DNA of 64,000 nt from Casuarius casuarius (lineage: Eukaryota; Chordata; Aves; Casuariiformes; Casuariidae), in the NCBI GenBank assembly GCA_003342895.1, contig PTFA01000043.1, forward strand, positions 534,110 through 598,109. The letters are read 5' to 3'. Below the pieces are notes generated by a model, which made no database searches, was not told the DNA's origin, and worked only from the letters and a program-made list of their open reading frames with translations. A program made the position numbers and the translations under genes. Shown here piece by piece: positions 1-11,735 of this stretch. Within the stretch, counting starts at the first letter, position 1. Every line of letters begins with the position of its first letter.

Positions 1-820
1 TCCTCTACAACTAAAATCAAGAAAGAAGATTATGGAGTTCCAACTAGTTCTAAGGAAATCTAGAAGCCCTGACCCTCACAGGGAAAACTGCTATGAATAT
101 GGTGCTACGTGCTGATGATGAGTTGGCTGTAAGCAGTATGACAAATTCCATAATAAAGAAAGGTTTGGCAGCAAAAGTACGCTGCATTTATCTAACAATA
201 CCTGCTATCAATATGCTGTGACTGCTATCAGTATGCTGTGACTGCTTTTTTTCTGTTTTTTTATATTGTATCCTGACCATACACTAAAATGGTGTCTGAT
301 CTTAAAATTCACCATGCCCTCCAGTGACAACATAGCACCGTGATGCGGTGTTGCAGTGCTCTTCCTTTGTCTGCCATGAATGAAACTTAAATGTACATGA
401 GAACTTAAAAGTGAAGTACATGTGAAACTACTGATTTTCAGCAGGGTATGTCTCTAAATTATCTCCAAAAGAACAGGCATTTCTCCAACCTTTCAGTTCT
501 AGGTGCTGTCTTGTCCTCGAGAATAATACTTTTTTTAACATATTATCACAGTAAGATTCAAATCCAAATGAACACGTGCCCACCCAACCTTAACAGCATA
601 ATTCACATCACCTAACGTTAGCCATTCAAAATTTGAGTGTCTAATCCAAACTAGTCACCGGATCTTCCTCTATAGACAACAGAAAGAGCTAGATGTCATC
701 AGAGGATAATTCAATTCACCTTTCATAGATAGCTAGCTTCAGATAGGACGGGTCATCCTTTGGAGGTGCTTTTCTCTGTGCAGTGGTTACAGAGAGATCT
801 GGAAACCTAGTTTATGTAGG
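1..820. other. AT-rich unique noncoding sequence
   Basis: No open frame of note, no recognised repeat family and no CpG enrichment. It contains a 20-bp direct duplication at 202-241, annotated separately. There is a TAACGTTA palindrome near 615. Nothing else can be supported here. Confidence 0.6.
202..241. repeat. 20-bp tandem duplication (2 copies)
   Basis: Two adjacent copies of a 20-bp unit beginning CTGCTATCA and ending ATGCTGTGA lie at 202-221 and 222-241, with one mismatch (A/G). A partial third start (CTGC) follows. It is a recent local slippage or unequal-exchange duplication and no function is suggested. Confidence 0.85.
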
Positions 821-1400
821 TATTTCAGATTCTTGTTCTTGGTACAGTTTTCCTGTCCCTACTTCTGGTATCCAATGCTGCCTCATACGCATTCGTATAT
901 GCTGTGGCTGCCTGCACTTCATCCAAGTTTCTGCTTCTCCTCCTTGTCTGTTTGTCCCTGATTCTCAGTTCTTGCTCCTGCCCAGCCTTCCTGACCCCAG
1001 TCTCGCTCTCTTCTCCTCCTCCCAGACTCTGCCTTTTGCGATGGGCTTCCCAACCTGCCTCTGACCCCTGTGTTGTTGCCTTGCTCTTGGGATGCTGCAC
1101 CCCTTTGCTCCTCTGCCTCCTTGCACCAGTTTGACGTTGCAGTGCCTGTGGCTGCTACCCATCTGACCTGACCGCCTGTGGTCACGTCTTTCTGAGGTTC
1201 ACTCCTGCAAATAAGATGGACAACAGCCTTTTCTCTAGCTGTTAGGGACAGTCCCTGGCACCTGCTGCCCCTCACGCTGTGGATGGCATTATCAGGGAGA
1301 GGGCCCAAACCCGAGCTATGCCAAAAAGTACAGTAACAAGTAAACAGTCCGAGGGACTGGTGACAGTGCTGGGGTCCACAGCCAGCCCTGTTCAGTTTTT
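821..1400. other. Pyrimidine-rich noncoding stretch with spurious open frames
   Basis: The plus strand is strongly C/T rich from about 920 to 1,130 (repeated TCTCCTCC and CTGCC words). This suppresses stop codons and creates overlapping open frames on both strands, including a 203-codon minus-strand frame at 919-1,530. The predicted proteins are low-complexity (Gln, Glu, Arg and Gly rich) with no domain. An old LTR or satellite remnant is possible, but no terminal repeats or polypurine tract were found. Confidence 0.5.
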
Positions 1401-3240
1401 TGTTCTCGGAGGCAAGGGAAACACAAGAAGAGTCTGAGAAATCTAAATTCCTGTCTTTTCTCAGAGAATTATCCCAGAGATTTAAAAGGAAAATGAAAAA
1501 TAGAAACTCTCTTCCATTTCTTTTCTTCAACTCCCTCTGAGATAACTCCAGAAAAATATGTAAAATAAGTAGATTTTCATGAGGTACTAAGTGTTGTGGT
1601 TTCTTAGGAATACCTGAGCCAGGTTAAACTCTGCTATAATTTAAAGAACTGCCCCCATGCCCTTAAGGCCAATGGCTCTCCTAACTTCATGAAATGAATT
1701 TCTCAACAGTTAAGATGCTGAAGTGATGTACAGCCTCTAGCTTCAACATTACCCATTTTCAACATGCTCCTCTCTTTTATTTCATAGGGGAAAGACTAAC
1801 TTTCCTTTGGGGCAGCATGTTGACTGTAGGGATGAGGTTTTAATTCCTGTTAGTAAATGTCTTCACAGATTTCCTGTGCAAACCTGGGCAGGTTTGGAGA
1901 TTTTTTTAAAGCATTTATCATTCACCCATCTCTGCTTCTGAAATTAATGAAAATTTCACCATTCAGTGGATAAAGCGTTAGGCCAACTCCAGCTTTTATT
2001 GAATTCTTACTTTGTTATTTCTCTGAGATGTTGACAGAATCAATTTATGTCTGAAAAGATCTTTGAGACTCCTGAAGTATTATGACTCTGAATAATAAAC
2101 ATTTTCATTGTGAGCAATTTTTTAAACAGTCAGAAACTTTTTAACAAGTTGCCCAGTATCTAGAACAGTGTAGTCCATTCTGTTGGAGACTTTATTATTA
2201 TTTCAGTAGAAATATTAAATAAATTATCACAATGACAGCAAAAATTCAGTTTCTTCATGCTTGAAATTCTACCTCCAAATCAACTTTTGTAATACTTTGG
2301 TCACTGACTTTTGGGGGAAAGGCCAGAACTTTGATTTTTGTGTACATCCTTTACATTAAAACCATCAAAATAATGACCTGACAAAGGACTGATACAAGGC
2401 AGGTATCAAATCTATGGAACAGACAAAATGCAGTTATCAATTTTGATACTCATATAGGTCTGCAACTGCATTTCACACATGGTTTTGTTAGTGCAAGCTT
2501 AATGTGTCTTGAGTACCTCTGCTATCCAAGCTAAAACAGTCTCATGACTGTGGAGAGTCCTTCACAATGGAAGAAATGGAAATCTGCAGTATAGTTTTGT
2601 CTGCACCCCCCTTGAAAACAAACAAGCAAAAACTCGTGTGCAAGCATAACTAATCTCTCTGCTTGCAGGTGGAAAAGGAAGAACTATTGTGTGAATGGAA
2701 AAACAAACATTTGATGTAAAACTGAAGATTACGTCAAAACCTGCAAGGTTATCAGATTGCAGTTCCATCCCCAAAGCTGGCCGGTGCAGAGTTCAGAGAT
2801 TTGAAGGCCAGGCTTCAATTACCCTGGAATATTTACACTTTTCTTCCTCTCCCTGCCCTTCTGCTCCCTGGTGCTCAGATGTCATATTATCCTTATCAGC
2901 AGATTAAAAAACCTCTTTGCAGAAACACTTATCTGTACGATGCCAGTGATGACACTTCAGCTCCAACTTTCCTATTTAGCACTCCATGCACTGAATGATA
3001 TCATCCCAGAAAGATGAAATTACGTGTTCAAGACTCTCAGGGTCAGCAGAAGAACCAAAACAGGTCAGGATAAGGGGCCCTCTAGCCTCGCCACCTATCT
3101 CCAAGCCCTTTCAGAGGAAAAAAATGAAATATCACAAAGTTACAGGATAAACCTCCAGCGAGAAGAGTTTCCTCCTATCACACAAGATTTATAGGTTCAC
3201 TTAAGTCTGGGTCATCGATAGCCTCCTCCTAAAGCTCTTT
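1401..3240. other. Unique AT-rich noncoding sequence
   Basis: Mostly AT-rich. The stretch around 1,900-2,250 is dense in TTTATT, AATAAA and TAAT words and could be a weak regulatory block. The segment 2,560-3,000 carries short overlapping open frames on both strands (60-70 codons) with no domain. No repeat family recognised. Confidence 0.5.
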
Positions 3241-3600
3241 ATTTTTAGTATTTACTGTAACAGCCGGAGACATCCTTCTCGTCCCTTTGAATCAATGTCG
3301 AATCCTTCTTGAGCCTGACCCGAGCAAATGTCTGTTCTGAGCTTAGAAATGAACCTAACAAATACCCCTTACTCGTGGCAAATTTTGCAACTTTTCCTTT
3401 CTCCGAATGCCACTGTGCTCTTGATTTTACGATCTGAAGCCCGTAAACGTGTGTGACGGTGGCGAACACTTTGGAGCGGCAGCGGCAGGCCGTGGAAGGC
3501 GACCAAGGGGCAGCACGGCCCACCCAGCCACCTGAAGAAAGCGAGACAGCAAGAAGGCCAAACCCAAGTCCTTCCAAGTTACCAGTCAGGGAACAATATT
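3241..3600. other. Small GC-elevated patch, no gene
   Basis: Base composition rises around 3,440-3,560, with several CpGs and AGCGGCAGCGGCAGG-type triplets. A 110-codon minus-strand open frame at 3,245-3,577 covers it, but its product has no recognisable domain and no flanking splice context was identified. Annotated as noncoding. Confidence 0.45.
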
Positions 3601-4020
3601 TAACATAGTTATTATTAGATACTTAATCACGAATATTCTGCCATTTCATAGTTGGAACTCATTAACATGTTTAAATTAATACAGCACAGCTGATTCCATT
3701 CAAGGAAAGGATGAAAGTTATACCTATTATTTCTAGTCTCAAAGAGTGCTGATCAAAAGTATAAGACGTATATTAAGATAAATGGCCATTGTCCTGCTCC
3801 TGAGCTGTAACATCAAAAAACGACTTAATCTATGGCACAATCTGACAAAAGAAAAAATAAAAAACCACCAAAGGATCAAAAGGGCGTTCACAAGGTGTGG
3901 TGCCATTATGTAATCTAGGAATACCGATATTTGATAATTGTGTTAGCACTCTGTGTGACCTTGTCAGGAAGGTAAAATTGCTCTGTAATTACATTGAACC
4001 ATCAGAATTTCCTGTAGGAA
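3601..4020. promoter_or_regulatory. Candidate conserved noncoding element (unverified)
   Basis: AT-rich and free of recognised repeats, with several homeodomain-type words such as CATTAAC and AAATTAATAC between 3,620 and 3,700. It resembles vertebrate developmental enhancers only in composition. No alignment was available, so this is inference. Confidence 0.25.
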
Positions 4021-5240
4021 TAGGCTAGTCTAACTTAACAAGGGCGAGGAGGAGCCTGGCGGAAAAACAAGCAGGAAAACGCCAGCGTGACCACACAACT
4101 TGCAAACAGACCCTTGGGAGGCAATTCCAGGACCACGGCCTACTTCCACGCTCCAGCCTGATGTTATCCAGCTCCTTCCCAACATTTGGAACCTGCTAGT
4201 GACCGAAATATCTATGGGCCAATGCACGGCACAGGTAAAAGATCTTCTGGGGGAACAGAAATAGTTTGGGGCTTGAGGGAGCAAATGGCTCTGTAGAGCC
4301 CTACGGTCTCAGAAGAATGTTGGAAGTGAAGGCATGGTGGGACATTGGTGTAGAAGATGCGGAGACAAATGAGAAAAAAAATATGCTAGTCTTCACATTG
4401 CTTAAAAAGCTCTGTTTTTTTTTTTTTTCTTTTAAGCAATGGTTTGCTCTTAACAAATAACACTCTGCTTCAAAAAAACATCTGGTCATGGAAGGGACTT
4501 CTGCTCATAGGTTCCAGAGGAAGAAAATTGAAAATATTAAATAAATTGAAGATATTAAGCCTAATTTAGTGCTGCAGAGGTTATCAGACCTGATACATGT
4601 AGCAATGTAAGTTAGGGCCTGGTCTCAAGGTGGGACCAATGCACCAAACCCACAGGGAAAATGAAGTTCCAGCTAGCTACAACCTAAAGGCTGGTGAGGC
4701 AGTTTATCTGGTACCTGTAATGTGTATTTTTCATTCCTAATTTATTGTCCCCTGCGACACATCTGATTAAGCATCAGAATCAAAACAATGCTTAATATAC
4801 TTATTTTCATGTATTTATTTTGTAAGTCTTCCAACTTCTTCCCACGCTGAAAAGAGCAATTACTGGTAAGTTCTGAATATGGGGCCTGTTAGCAGACTCA
4901 TCTCAATGAATTTCCACCTTTTTTTTTTTTAATAACTCTAAATTCCATTTCTATATTTTGCTTATTTCCTAATACACCAGATTTATTTTAATGTATCAGT
5001 TAAAATAAACAGAACGGGCATGAAAGAAGTTTTCTACAGTATCCAGTGAAGAGATCTGACTAAAGGCAGAACAGCTTTGTATAAAATATTTAGTGAGAAA
5101 AATGGAGCAATCTTAAAACTTTCCTGTTAAAAACACAGCTGTAGGTATGACACAAAACCAAACTCCTGAAAATGTGACACTCTTTTCTTTCATTTAAGGG
5201 AAAAAGGTCCCTTTTAAGTTTGTTTCAAAAAATAATTTAA
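4021..5240. other. Unique noncoding sequence with one hairpin
   Basis: Contains a 12-bp perfect inverted repeat around a T-run at 4,396-4,441, annotated separately. Otherwise short open frames without domains and poly-T runs near 4,920. No repeat family or CpG patch. Confidence 0.5.
4396..4441. repeat. Inverted repeat flanking a T14 run
   Basis: CATTGCTTAAAA at 4,396-4,407 is the exact reverse complement of TTTTAAGCAATG at 4,430-4,441. The 22-nt loop is dominated by a T homopolymer. This could be a chance hairpin or a tiny remnant of a palindromic element. No target-site duplication was identified. Confidence 0.7.
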
Positions 5241-5560
5241 AAATAACCCAGACAGAGACATTCTAAGCCAACTTTCATTGCCGGGAGTGTTTTTACGGCC
5301 AACTTATAAACTCCTCCAAACAGGTTTTATAAAGTAATGAAAATACTGCCAGGACTGTAACACTAGCAGACATGGCTAAAGTACTGAGCACATGGAGTTT
5401 ACATTCAACCCATCCACACTGCAGCTTACCCAATTGACTTTAAATGGTCTATCATTTCCTCTGCAGATGGTACATATATGCGGCAGTCAATATGGGTGAC
5501 ATATTAAGATCATGACAAAGCAATGATGACAAACTTCCAGACAATAAAGATGAGACCATA
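5241..5560. promoter_or_regulatory. Candidate enhancer-like block with HOX/CDX-type words
   Basis: Unique sequence containing TTTTTACGGCC and ACTTATAAAC near 5,290-5,310, which resemble posterior HOX/CDX motifs, plus TTTTATAAAG and TAATGAAA. No repeat or coding signal. Regulatory function is inference from motif content only. Confidence 0.25.
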
Positions 5561-7960
5561 AACATTATTGCCAGGAAGTATACAGAGAAATAAAGCAAAA
5601 AGCCAACCCAGACACTTCAAAAAAAAAAAAAAAAGTTGCAGTCATGAAATGATTTTAAGGATCTAAAAAACAAAAAAATAAGATTTTTTTTTAACTAGCT
5701 TCTCAGATGGTGTCTATCAAGGCATCTATAGCAGTTTCCACCAACGACACAGTCCAAAGTCTGCTCTTACCTCCTGCTTTTTTAGGCCCTAGGGTCTTCA
5801 GCTTCTGGGTCATCTCTCCCACAGGGTCACATAAGATATAACATGGTGAGTTGAACTCTCTTGTGATCTCTTTTCTGCTAGACAATTTCTTGGTTTAATT
5901 TTAATGTGAATGCTTAAGATTTTTTTTTTTTCATGCGGTTTCTGGCAATAAGTATTATTGTTTCCTGGGAATCTACAGTACTGTTTTCTCACAATGTTAA
6001 TATGTCACCCATACTTAACACCTACCTTCATCTACAGGAGAGCTGGTAAGCAAAAGAAATTACAGGCAATTCCAAGCCCTTTGGGGAACGGCAGTTGTAA
6101 CAGACCAAATACAAAATCCATACGCTTCAAATTTGTCTGCTCGCGTTGCAACAGTCAAGATTCTGGCAGCAGAAACTATATGGAAAGTCCATTTTCCATT
6201 GAAAATATTAAATACTTTCCATTTTGAATTAGCCTGGTTTACAATGGTTTCTGTATTTCTCCACTCTCAGTTCTGTTTTCTTTTCCCATAAGGCAAATAC
6301 AGTTCTACGCATTCACTTTTTCCATAGACCTCTTCAAACCAATCTTGGGCCCTCCCCTGCCTTGCTTTTCATAGAGATGCTGAAGGCCCTGATCCTATTC
6401 TCCGGGAGACAGTGGGAATCTTACAGCCCACTATAATTGTGCAAGCAGGGGTTTGTGACCCTCCGGCAGCGTTTTCATCTTCTACAGTGTTATATCCAAG
6501 AAACAAGTTCTTAACTGCATTGGACTATATGAACACAGCCCTGCTGAACAGATTATAAGGCTGTCTACTCCCACAGTTATTTTCTTAGTAGCTTGAAGAA
6601 TCTTCAGTTGCTCAGAAATAAATACGTAGACATACACATAAACAAAGACGCACTTAAAACAGAAGTAACCTGTGGCTATGCCCATTTAATTATCTAAAAA
6701 TAAAACAAGTTTTGTTTGGAGAGGTAATCGCCTTTACTGAATCTGGTCAAGACCATTTAGAGCTACACTGTTCCTTCTGTCAATCGGTTGCAAACCATGC
6801 AGGTCAGTATTTTGCTAGGGAAACGTACAGGAAAACTTTGCGCTTCTTCAGCATGACACAAATAAATCTGAAATAAGAAACATAGAGCTAGCAAATGTTG
6901 CTGCAGGACGAGCTAAGCCTCCCTTGCCCTCCATCACAGACAACTCCAAGAAAATCCCACATCAGGGTCAGGCAGGGAGGAGGTGGCACTTCTGTGTCTC
7001 AGCTGTCCTCGTAGCCAGTGGTCCCTGATCCATCCCAAGTACTCCCATCCTGGCCCTCACAGCTCAAAAGGAAAAGATAAAGCTCTTTCTCCTCTTGCTA
7101 CACAACACATTTCGCTGTATGCCCTCTCATCAGAAGCAGGGACAAATCAAGCTCTGAAAGCACGGATGAAGAAGGATGATCCACTCCTAGGGGTCTGATT
7201 TCCTCCTGCACCAGAGACTGCCTTTACAAATTGGAGGTGGTCTCTAAGGACAGCGCTCCCAAATGCAAACTTAGCCCAGCCGCTCGTAGGCTTGCGCTGC
7301 AGCCAAAGGGGACAGGGTTCCTCCAGGAGACAATTACCGGGACGTTATTTGGTGCCTGCGTTTCCCCAGGGACTCTACAGGAAGCCCTGGAAGTGTCATC
7401 TGCCTTAGCCAAAGTCAGACTCATAATTCCCAGCGTGTTTTGCTTTTCCATCCCCACAATGATGGCACAAGGATAAACACCCCATGCGACTCTATACTAA
7501 ATGGGTAAGGACACTGCCTCACCCTAACATGGATGCTCAGGTTAATCAGCTCATGGTGAGAAGTCAAGATGCAAAACTTGACCAATCTGATGACTTCTCG
7601 CTCTTCAGTGGGCGCCTGCATGCAGCAATTCAGAACACTTCACACCCATCAAGTTTACTCTTTTTAATTACTTAACCTGATCTCTGCTGTGTGTCTTGGT
7701 AAACAAGTCAGGTGATTGGTAGAGATGGGAGGAGAAGCTGTAAAATAAATAAGGATCCTATTCATATTAAATGTATTGCAATTAGTAAATAAAAGAGGAA
7801 TTGAATATATACACAGAACCAATTTATAGATTTTCACATAAGGCTGGCAGGTTTCCCTTGTTTTTACAGATTAAAGTCATTCATAGCCTCTGTGCTGAGC
7901 TGGTATAGAGGTCTGTTGTCAAACTCCCTACATACAATATACCTTAAAAAATAATAAAAG
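5561..7960. other. Unique noncoding sequence
   Basis: Homopolymer A and T runs occur near 5,620, 5,685 and 5,920. A 9-bp inverted repeat, ATGGAAAGT / ACTTTCCAT, lies at 6,180-6,188 and 6,214-6,222. Short domainless open frames on both strands cluster at 6,980-7,680, where sequence is less AT-rich. No repeat family, RNA gene or CpG island seen. Confidence 0.5.
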
Positions 7961-8100
7961 AAAGAACAGAACACAGAAACATGTTCAGTATCACGCAATA
8001 TTCCTAATGCATAGGCAGACAGGCTGCTCATATTTGCATGAGGTATGCAAGATGTCTATGTATAGGATTTTGCATGGCCAGAAGTAACCAGGTTACATGA
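7961..8100. promoter_or_regulatory. Homotypic POU/octamer-like motif cluster
   Basis: Four octamer-like words fall within about 70 bp: TAATGCAT (8,005-8,012), ATTTGCAT (8,032-8,039, the canonical octamer on the plus strand), ATGCAAGA (8,045-8,052, reverse of TCTTGCAT) and TTTTGCAT (8,068-8,075). The middle pair forms TTGCAT-5 bp-ATGCAA, an inverted arrangement. POU-domain factors bind such octamers; enhancer function here is inferred. Confidence 0.4.
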
Positions 8101-9560
8101 ATGTGTGGTTACTCCATCAGACAGTCTAAGCAGGGGAAATATTTACTCTTTAAGTTCAGACTTCTAATCTCATTCAAATATCATTTAAAAACAGGAGATG
8201 CAGATATAACTGATGAAACTCATGCTTTGGTCATAGAAATTGCACAGGGAAGACGCTGCTATTTTTGTAAATACAAAATGGTGAAAAGTAACGTAGTTCC
8301 TCTGAATTCAATGGGTCTATACTCATTTATGACGGATGAACATCTGGTCTGTTATGTTTAGAGGAGAAGGTAGGATAAATTCTACTCCATCACTCCAAGA
8401 TATTCAACTTAACTGCACCGATTTAAATGGATTGATATCAAAAAATGTTTTTTTTCTTAGACTCTCAAATCCAAAACTATGCAAATGTTTAAAAAAAAAC
8501 TTGGAAAGATTAAAACTATACCGACTCACCAGTGCTTCACCCTGGAGTTCTCTGAAAAGTCAAAGTACATGGAAAAAGTTCAAATGTACATTAGTGATCT
8601 AGAACCTGGCTTCCATTTTCCTACTTCTCGCCAGCCACTGAGCAGCCTGATCTTTGCGGTCTTCTGCTAAAATTCAGGACTGCAAGAGAGTAGCTACCTT
8701 TCGAGAAAAGCCTTAGATACCGATGCTTCTGTTTTTGCAGATAAGAGCCATAGTCTAATGGTGAAGGTTAAAGACAAAATTTGGTCTTATAATACCTTTC
8801 TCCAGCTGCAAATGCCCACTCACTGTATCACAGGTTTTCATCTAGGTGTACCAAGGTTCACCTAGAACCATAAATGGGGAAACAGAGTAAGGAGGTTTTA
8901 AAAGTTCCCTGGTCCTGACAGGAACTGCTTGATTAGCAGAATTAATACCTCTGAACAACCTGAAATCCCCTCAAAATTACAACGCATCAGCAACATTGCC
9001 CAAAACCTCCAGCCCTTCTGGCCGGCCAGGGCGTAAGTTCAAGCATCTCCGTAACATCTCTTTCCTTCAGATCTGATTCACGCCATGGTCTTCAACCACG
9101 GCAGAGCTCCACTTGCCGGTTTCACCTCGCCGCAACCGCGCACGATATGTGCTGTGGCTGAAATAACACGTAGCGCTAGCAGGGAGAGATCTTTGCCATT
9201 GAGTTTTATTTCTTTCCGCCATTTGGTATAATTACTCCTGACAATTTGCCCATCGCACTGTAAGAGGCTTTCCAGAAGGAGAAAAATACTACTTTGTGTT
9301 CTTGTGATCACAAGTCTAATTGAGCGGAAAACAAATCTGTTAAAAAAAAATAAAAAGGGGGGGGGAGGACACAGACAGGCTAATGTTTCACTCTGTTAAA
9401 AATAATATGATGAGCAAAATAACAAGGAAATGTGGTACCAAACGCTCCTGGAAACCTTAATAGATTTTTCTCCCCCTTATTTCCAGAGAAAGTCTCTGCG
9501 GCAGATGCTATTTTAACATAACTGACGATGACATTCAGGTCTATTTTACTGTGACGTACG
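8101..9560. other. Unique noncoding sequence with possible old repeat remnant
   Basis: At about 8,284-8,350 the words TCAATGGG, ACTCATTTA and CATCTGG occur in the order expected for an old amniote palindromic repeat, but the match is very degenerate. A run of A9-T-A5-G9 sits at about 9,342-9,365. Open frames of 60-90 codons have no domains. Confidence 0.4.
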
Positions 9561-9574
9561 GCATCCTTTTTTTC

Positions 9575-9700
9575 TTTTGCGCCTATCGTTATTACTTCCG
9601 AGCCGGGGTACGGCCCTCGCTGGGTGACAGCGGCGCGCAGCGGATGGCACCCATGCCACCCGCTGCGAAGGCCACTTTCCCTTTAACCAGTGGCAGCAGA
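9575..9700. other. CpG-rich patch 1
   Basis: About a dozen CpG dinucleotides in roughly 120 bp, including GGCGCGCAGCGG, in an otherwise AT-rich setting. This level of CpG retention in a vertebrate genome suggests a germline-unmethylated regulatory or promoter patch. No coding frame of note. Confidence 0.55.
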
Positions 9701-9720
9701 AAACAAGGTGCCACGTGTGT

Positions 9721-9870
9721 AATTTCAGCTGACAGGGAACATTAGCGCTACGGTACACTTTGTCAATTAAATGATGGTTTAATCAGTACAAATCTGAATG
9801 GTCAAATAATGTTATAATTAAAAGGAAATAATGGAAAGTGGTTTGGCGATTAATTAACAGAACAGCGCGT
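9721..9870. promoter_or_regulatory. Homeodomain-motif-rich AT block between CpG patches
   Basis: Carries CAATTAAATGATGG (9,764-9,777), TAATC (9,780-9,784), TAATTA (9,815-9,820) and the palindrome TTAATTAA (9,850-9,857) within about 100 bp, flanked on both sides by CpG-rich DNA. This is typical of conserved developmental enhancers. Conservation was not tested. Confidence 0.4.
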
Positions 9871-10240
9871 CTTGTCTGCGCTATTGCTCAGCCGCTGCTG
9901 CACAGCGCTGCCCCGGCAGCCGGAGGAAAGCCGTTCCCGTAGCCGCACATCCAGCAGCGGCGGCAGCTTGCACCAATAAACACGTGGGAGCTTTGCCTTT
10001 CTGCCCTCCTTGCAGGGCACCGCAATACACCAGCACTGGCGACTCTTGGCTTTTTGTTGTTATTATTATTTATTTTTTGGTCTACCCTTTCAATAGGAGG
10101 CCTTGGCGACGCGCTGCCCTCCTTGCCCACCGGCCGAGGCCTCGAGCCTGGCAGCAGCCCCGTGCCTCGCGTCGGGCCGCCCCGCGTGCAGCAAGCCACG
10201 GTGGCAGCAGTTTCCGGGGGGCGATTGCGTTCAGTAAAGC
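9871..10240. other. CpG-rich patch 2
   Basis: Dense CpG from 9,880 to 9,970 and from 10,100 to 10,230, broken by an AT/TTATTATTATT stretch at 10,050-10,080. Overlapping open frames (103 codons minus, 98 codons plus) are composition artefacts without domains. With the neighbouring patches it forms a compound CpG-island domain. Confidence 0.6.
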
Positions 10241-10257
10241 AGTAAAAAGTACGCTGA

Positions 10258-10265
10258 TGACGTCA
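10258..10265. promoter_or_regulatory. Full cAMP-response element (TGACGTCA)
   Basis: The perfect palindrome TGACGTCA, the canonical CREB/ATF site, lies 20-30 bp downstream of a CpG-rich patch. Such full sites are functional mainly when the CpG is unmethylated, which fits the island context. Whether a transcript starts nearby cannot be told from the sequence. Confidence 0.5.
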
Positions 10266-10509
10266 GGAGGACTTCTATGACTCTAGGAAAGGAAAAAAGG
10301 TCCAGTTTTCCAGTGGCGGTTGCTAATTCTTGGAAAACGGCTCAACTTTGAGGCCTGCTGAACGTCCGCACCTTTAAAGGAACCTGAACGCACTCCCTTA
10401 GAGAAAGTCGTATCTGGCGCGTCGCGAGAAAGGCACCAAATGAAGGCACATAACATTTGCAACCATTTTTTTTTGTTAGGACGACCTAACTTTTATAAAT
10501 CTATGCTCA

Positions 10510-10840
10510 ATTTGCAATGAAACGGGCCCGCTCGGGCCGTAGCAGANGCAGGAACCAGGTGCTTCGGCCCTGCCCGCCACGCTGTCCCCGGCGCTGCCAG
10601 CCCTCCCGGCCGGCAGCACACAGCTCCCCTCTCGCGCGCAGAGGCTCCTGCCACAAGCCTCAGCCTTTCCTCACCGGGTCATCAATCCCCCTCATATCGG
10701 TCAAAAAAGACCAGCAGACATTTTAAAACCAGCTAACGGGCACCGCGGTCAGGCCAGACCCTGTTATTCGGAGCGGGCAGCGCTGCCACGACACCGGCGC
10801 AGCAAACCCGGCCCGTTTCCCCGGCTCCGAGGCCAGTGAG
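10510..10840. other. CpG-rich patch 3
   Basis: CpG and GC rich from 10,520 to 10,640 and again from 10,740 to 10,830. One unresolved base lies at 10,547. A 69-codon plus-strand frame is Arg/Pro/Ser rich and reads as composition noise. Promoter-like character is inferred from CpG density only. Confidence 0.55.
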
Positions 10841-10899
10841 TAGCAGCGAGCTGAAGCCTCCTCATCCAAACGTGCCGTGTTTCGCCTTATTGCAGTATA

Positions 10900-11210
10900 T
10901 CGTACCACGAAGCAGCAACATGCACATTCAATCGCGGGTAAAACGAGGGTGGGATGTTATATTTAATATTTATACGCATGGCATACTGGCAAAATTACTG
11001 GCATCTGTATGTGTGTGAATGACTGTTTTGAGGAACATGTGTTGTGTGCAATGCTGTTTATTATCAGCAAATGAAGCCAAAAGCTAAGTTGAAAATGAAT
11101 GCTAAATTAAAAATTATATAAAATGGAGTGAAATGATTTAATTAGCAGATTATAAGTGACACGCTTTAGTATTAGAACTAGCTTGGGAGGGATTGAGGGA
11201 AGGGAGGAGG
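10900..11210. promoter_or_regulatory. Candidate conserved noncoding element with TAATTAG site
   Basis: AT-rich unique sequence with TTAATTAG at 11,138-11,145 and several TTTAT and AAATTA words. It ends in a purine-rich tract whose four G-triplets (11,185-11,204) form a quadruplex motif. No repeats, no coding frame. Enhancer call is inference. Confidence 0.35.
11185..11204 (+). other. Potential G-quadruplex, plus strand
   Basis: Four GGG runs at 11,185-11,187, 11,189-11,191, 11,97-type spacing continuing at 11,197-11,199 and 11,202-11,204, with loops of 1, 5 and 2 nt, satisfy the usual G3+N1-7 pattern. Immediately followed by a long A-run. Folding in vivo is not shown. Confidence 0.55.
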
Positions 11211-11735
11211 TAAAAAAAAAAAAAAACCCTGACTAGACACAGAAGGGTGGAAAAACATTTCTTTTTCCTGTATCTGTGGAGTTACAAACACAGTAACATA
11301 TTGTCCTGGTGTTTATAATCACAGCCTCTGCTGCCGTCACAGTACTTGCTTAATGAGGCAGCCAGTTAGAAATAATGAGACTTGCAAATAAATTGTTCTC
11401 ACTTCTACAAGGGGAAAGAGGGAAGACGCGGGGCAGTCTAACACGGCACGACAGGACCGCCCGGGTGACGTCTTTCCACTCTGCTCCTCTTACCGTATGC
11501 GGCGAGGAGAGAAAAGTTTCATGCCAAAGGAACAAAACTCAGAAGAAAAGCTCAGGACTCTCTTTTGGCCTAGGTTTTGCCCCTAACTTGTTGCATGGCT
11601 TCACTAAAAAGCCCAGCACTTGCTAAATTAAGTAACATAGGTTAAACGCTTTGAATATTTTTGCTCAGCCTCTACCCACCAAACTGAGTATTTCACTCCT
11701 ATAACGATCGCCTGCTAAAGCGGTCAATATTCTTT
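11211..11735. other. Unique noncoding sequence
   Basis: Begins with an A14-type run near 11,213-11,226. Scattered CpGs occur at 11,425-11,500. Overlapping frames of 61 and 83 codons have no domain. Nothing else supported. Confidence 0.45.

Noticed and set aside
919..1530. 203-codon minus-strand open frame
   Set aside because: Produced by a pyrimidine-rich plus strand; product is low-complexity and domainless, with overlapping frames on the other strand.
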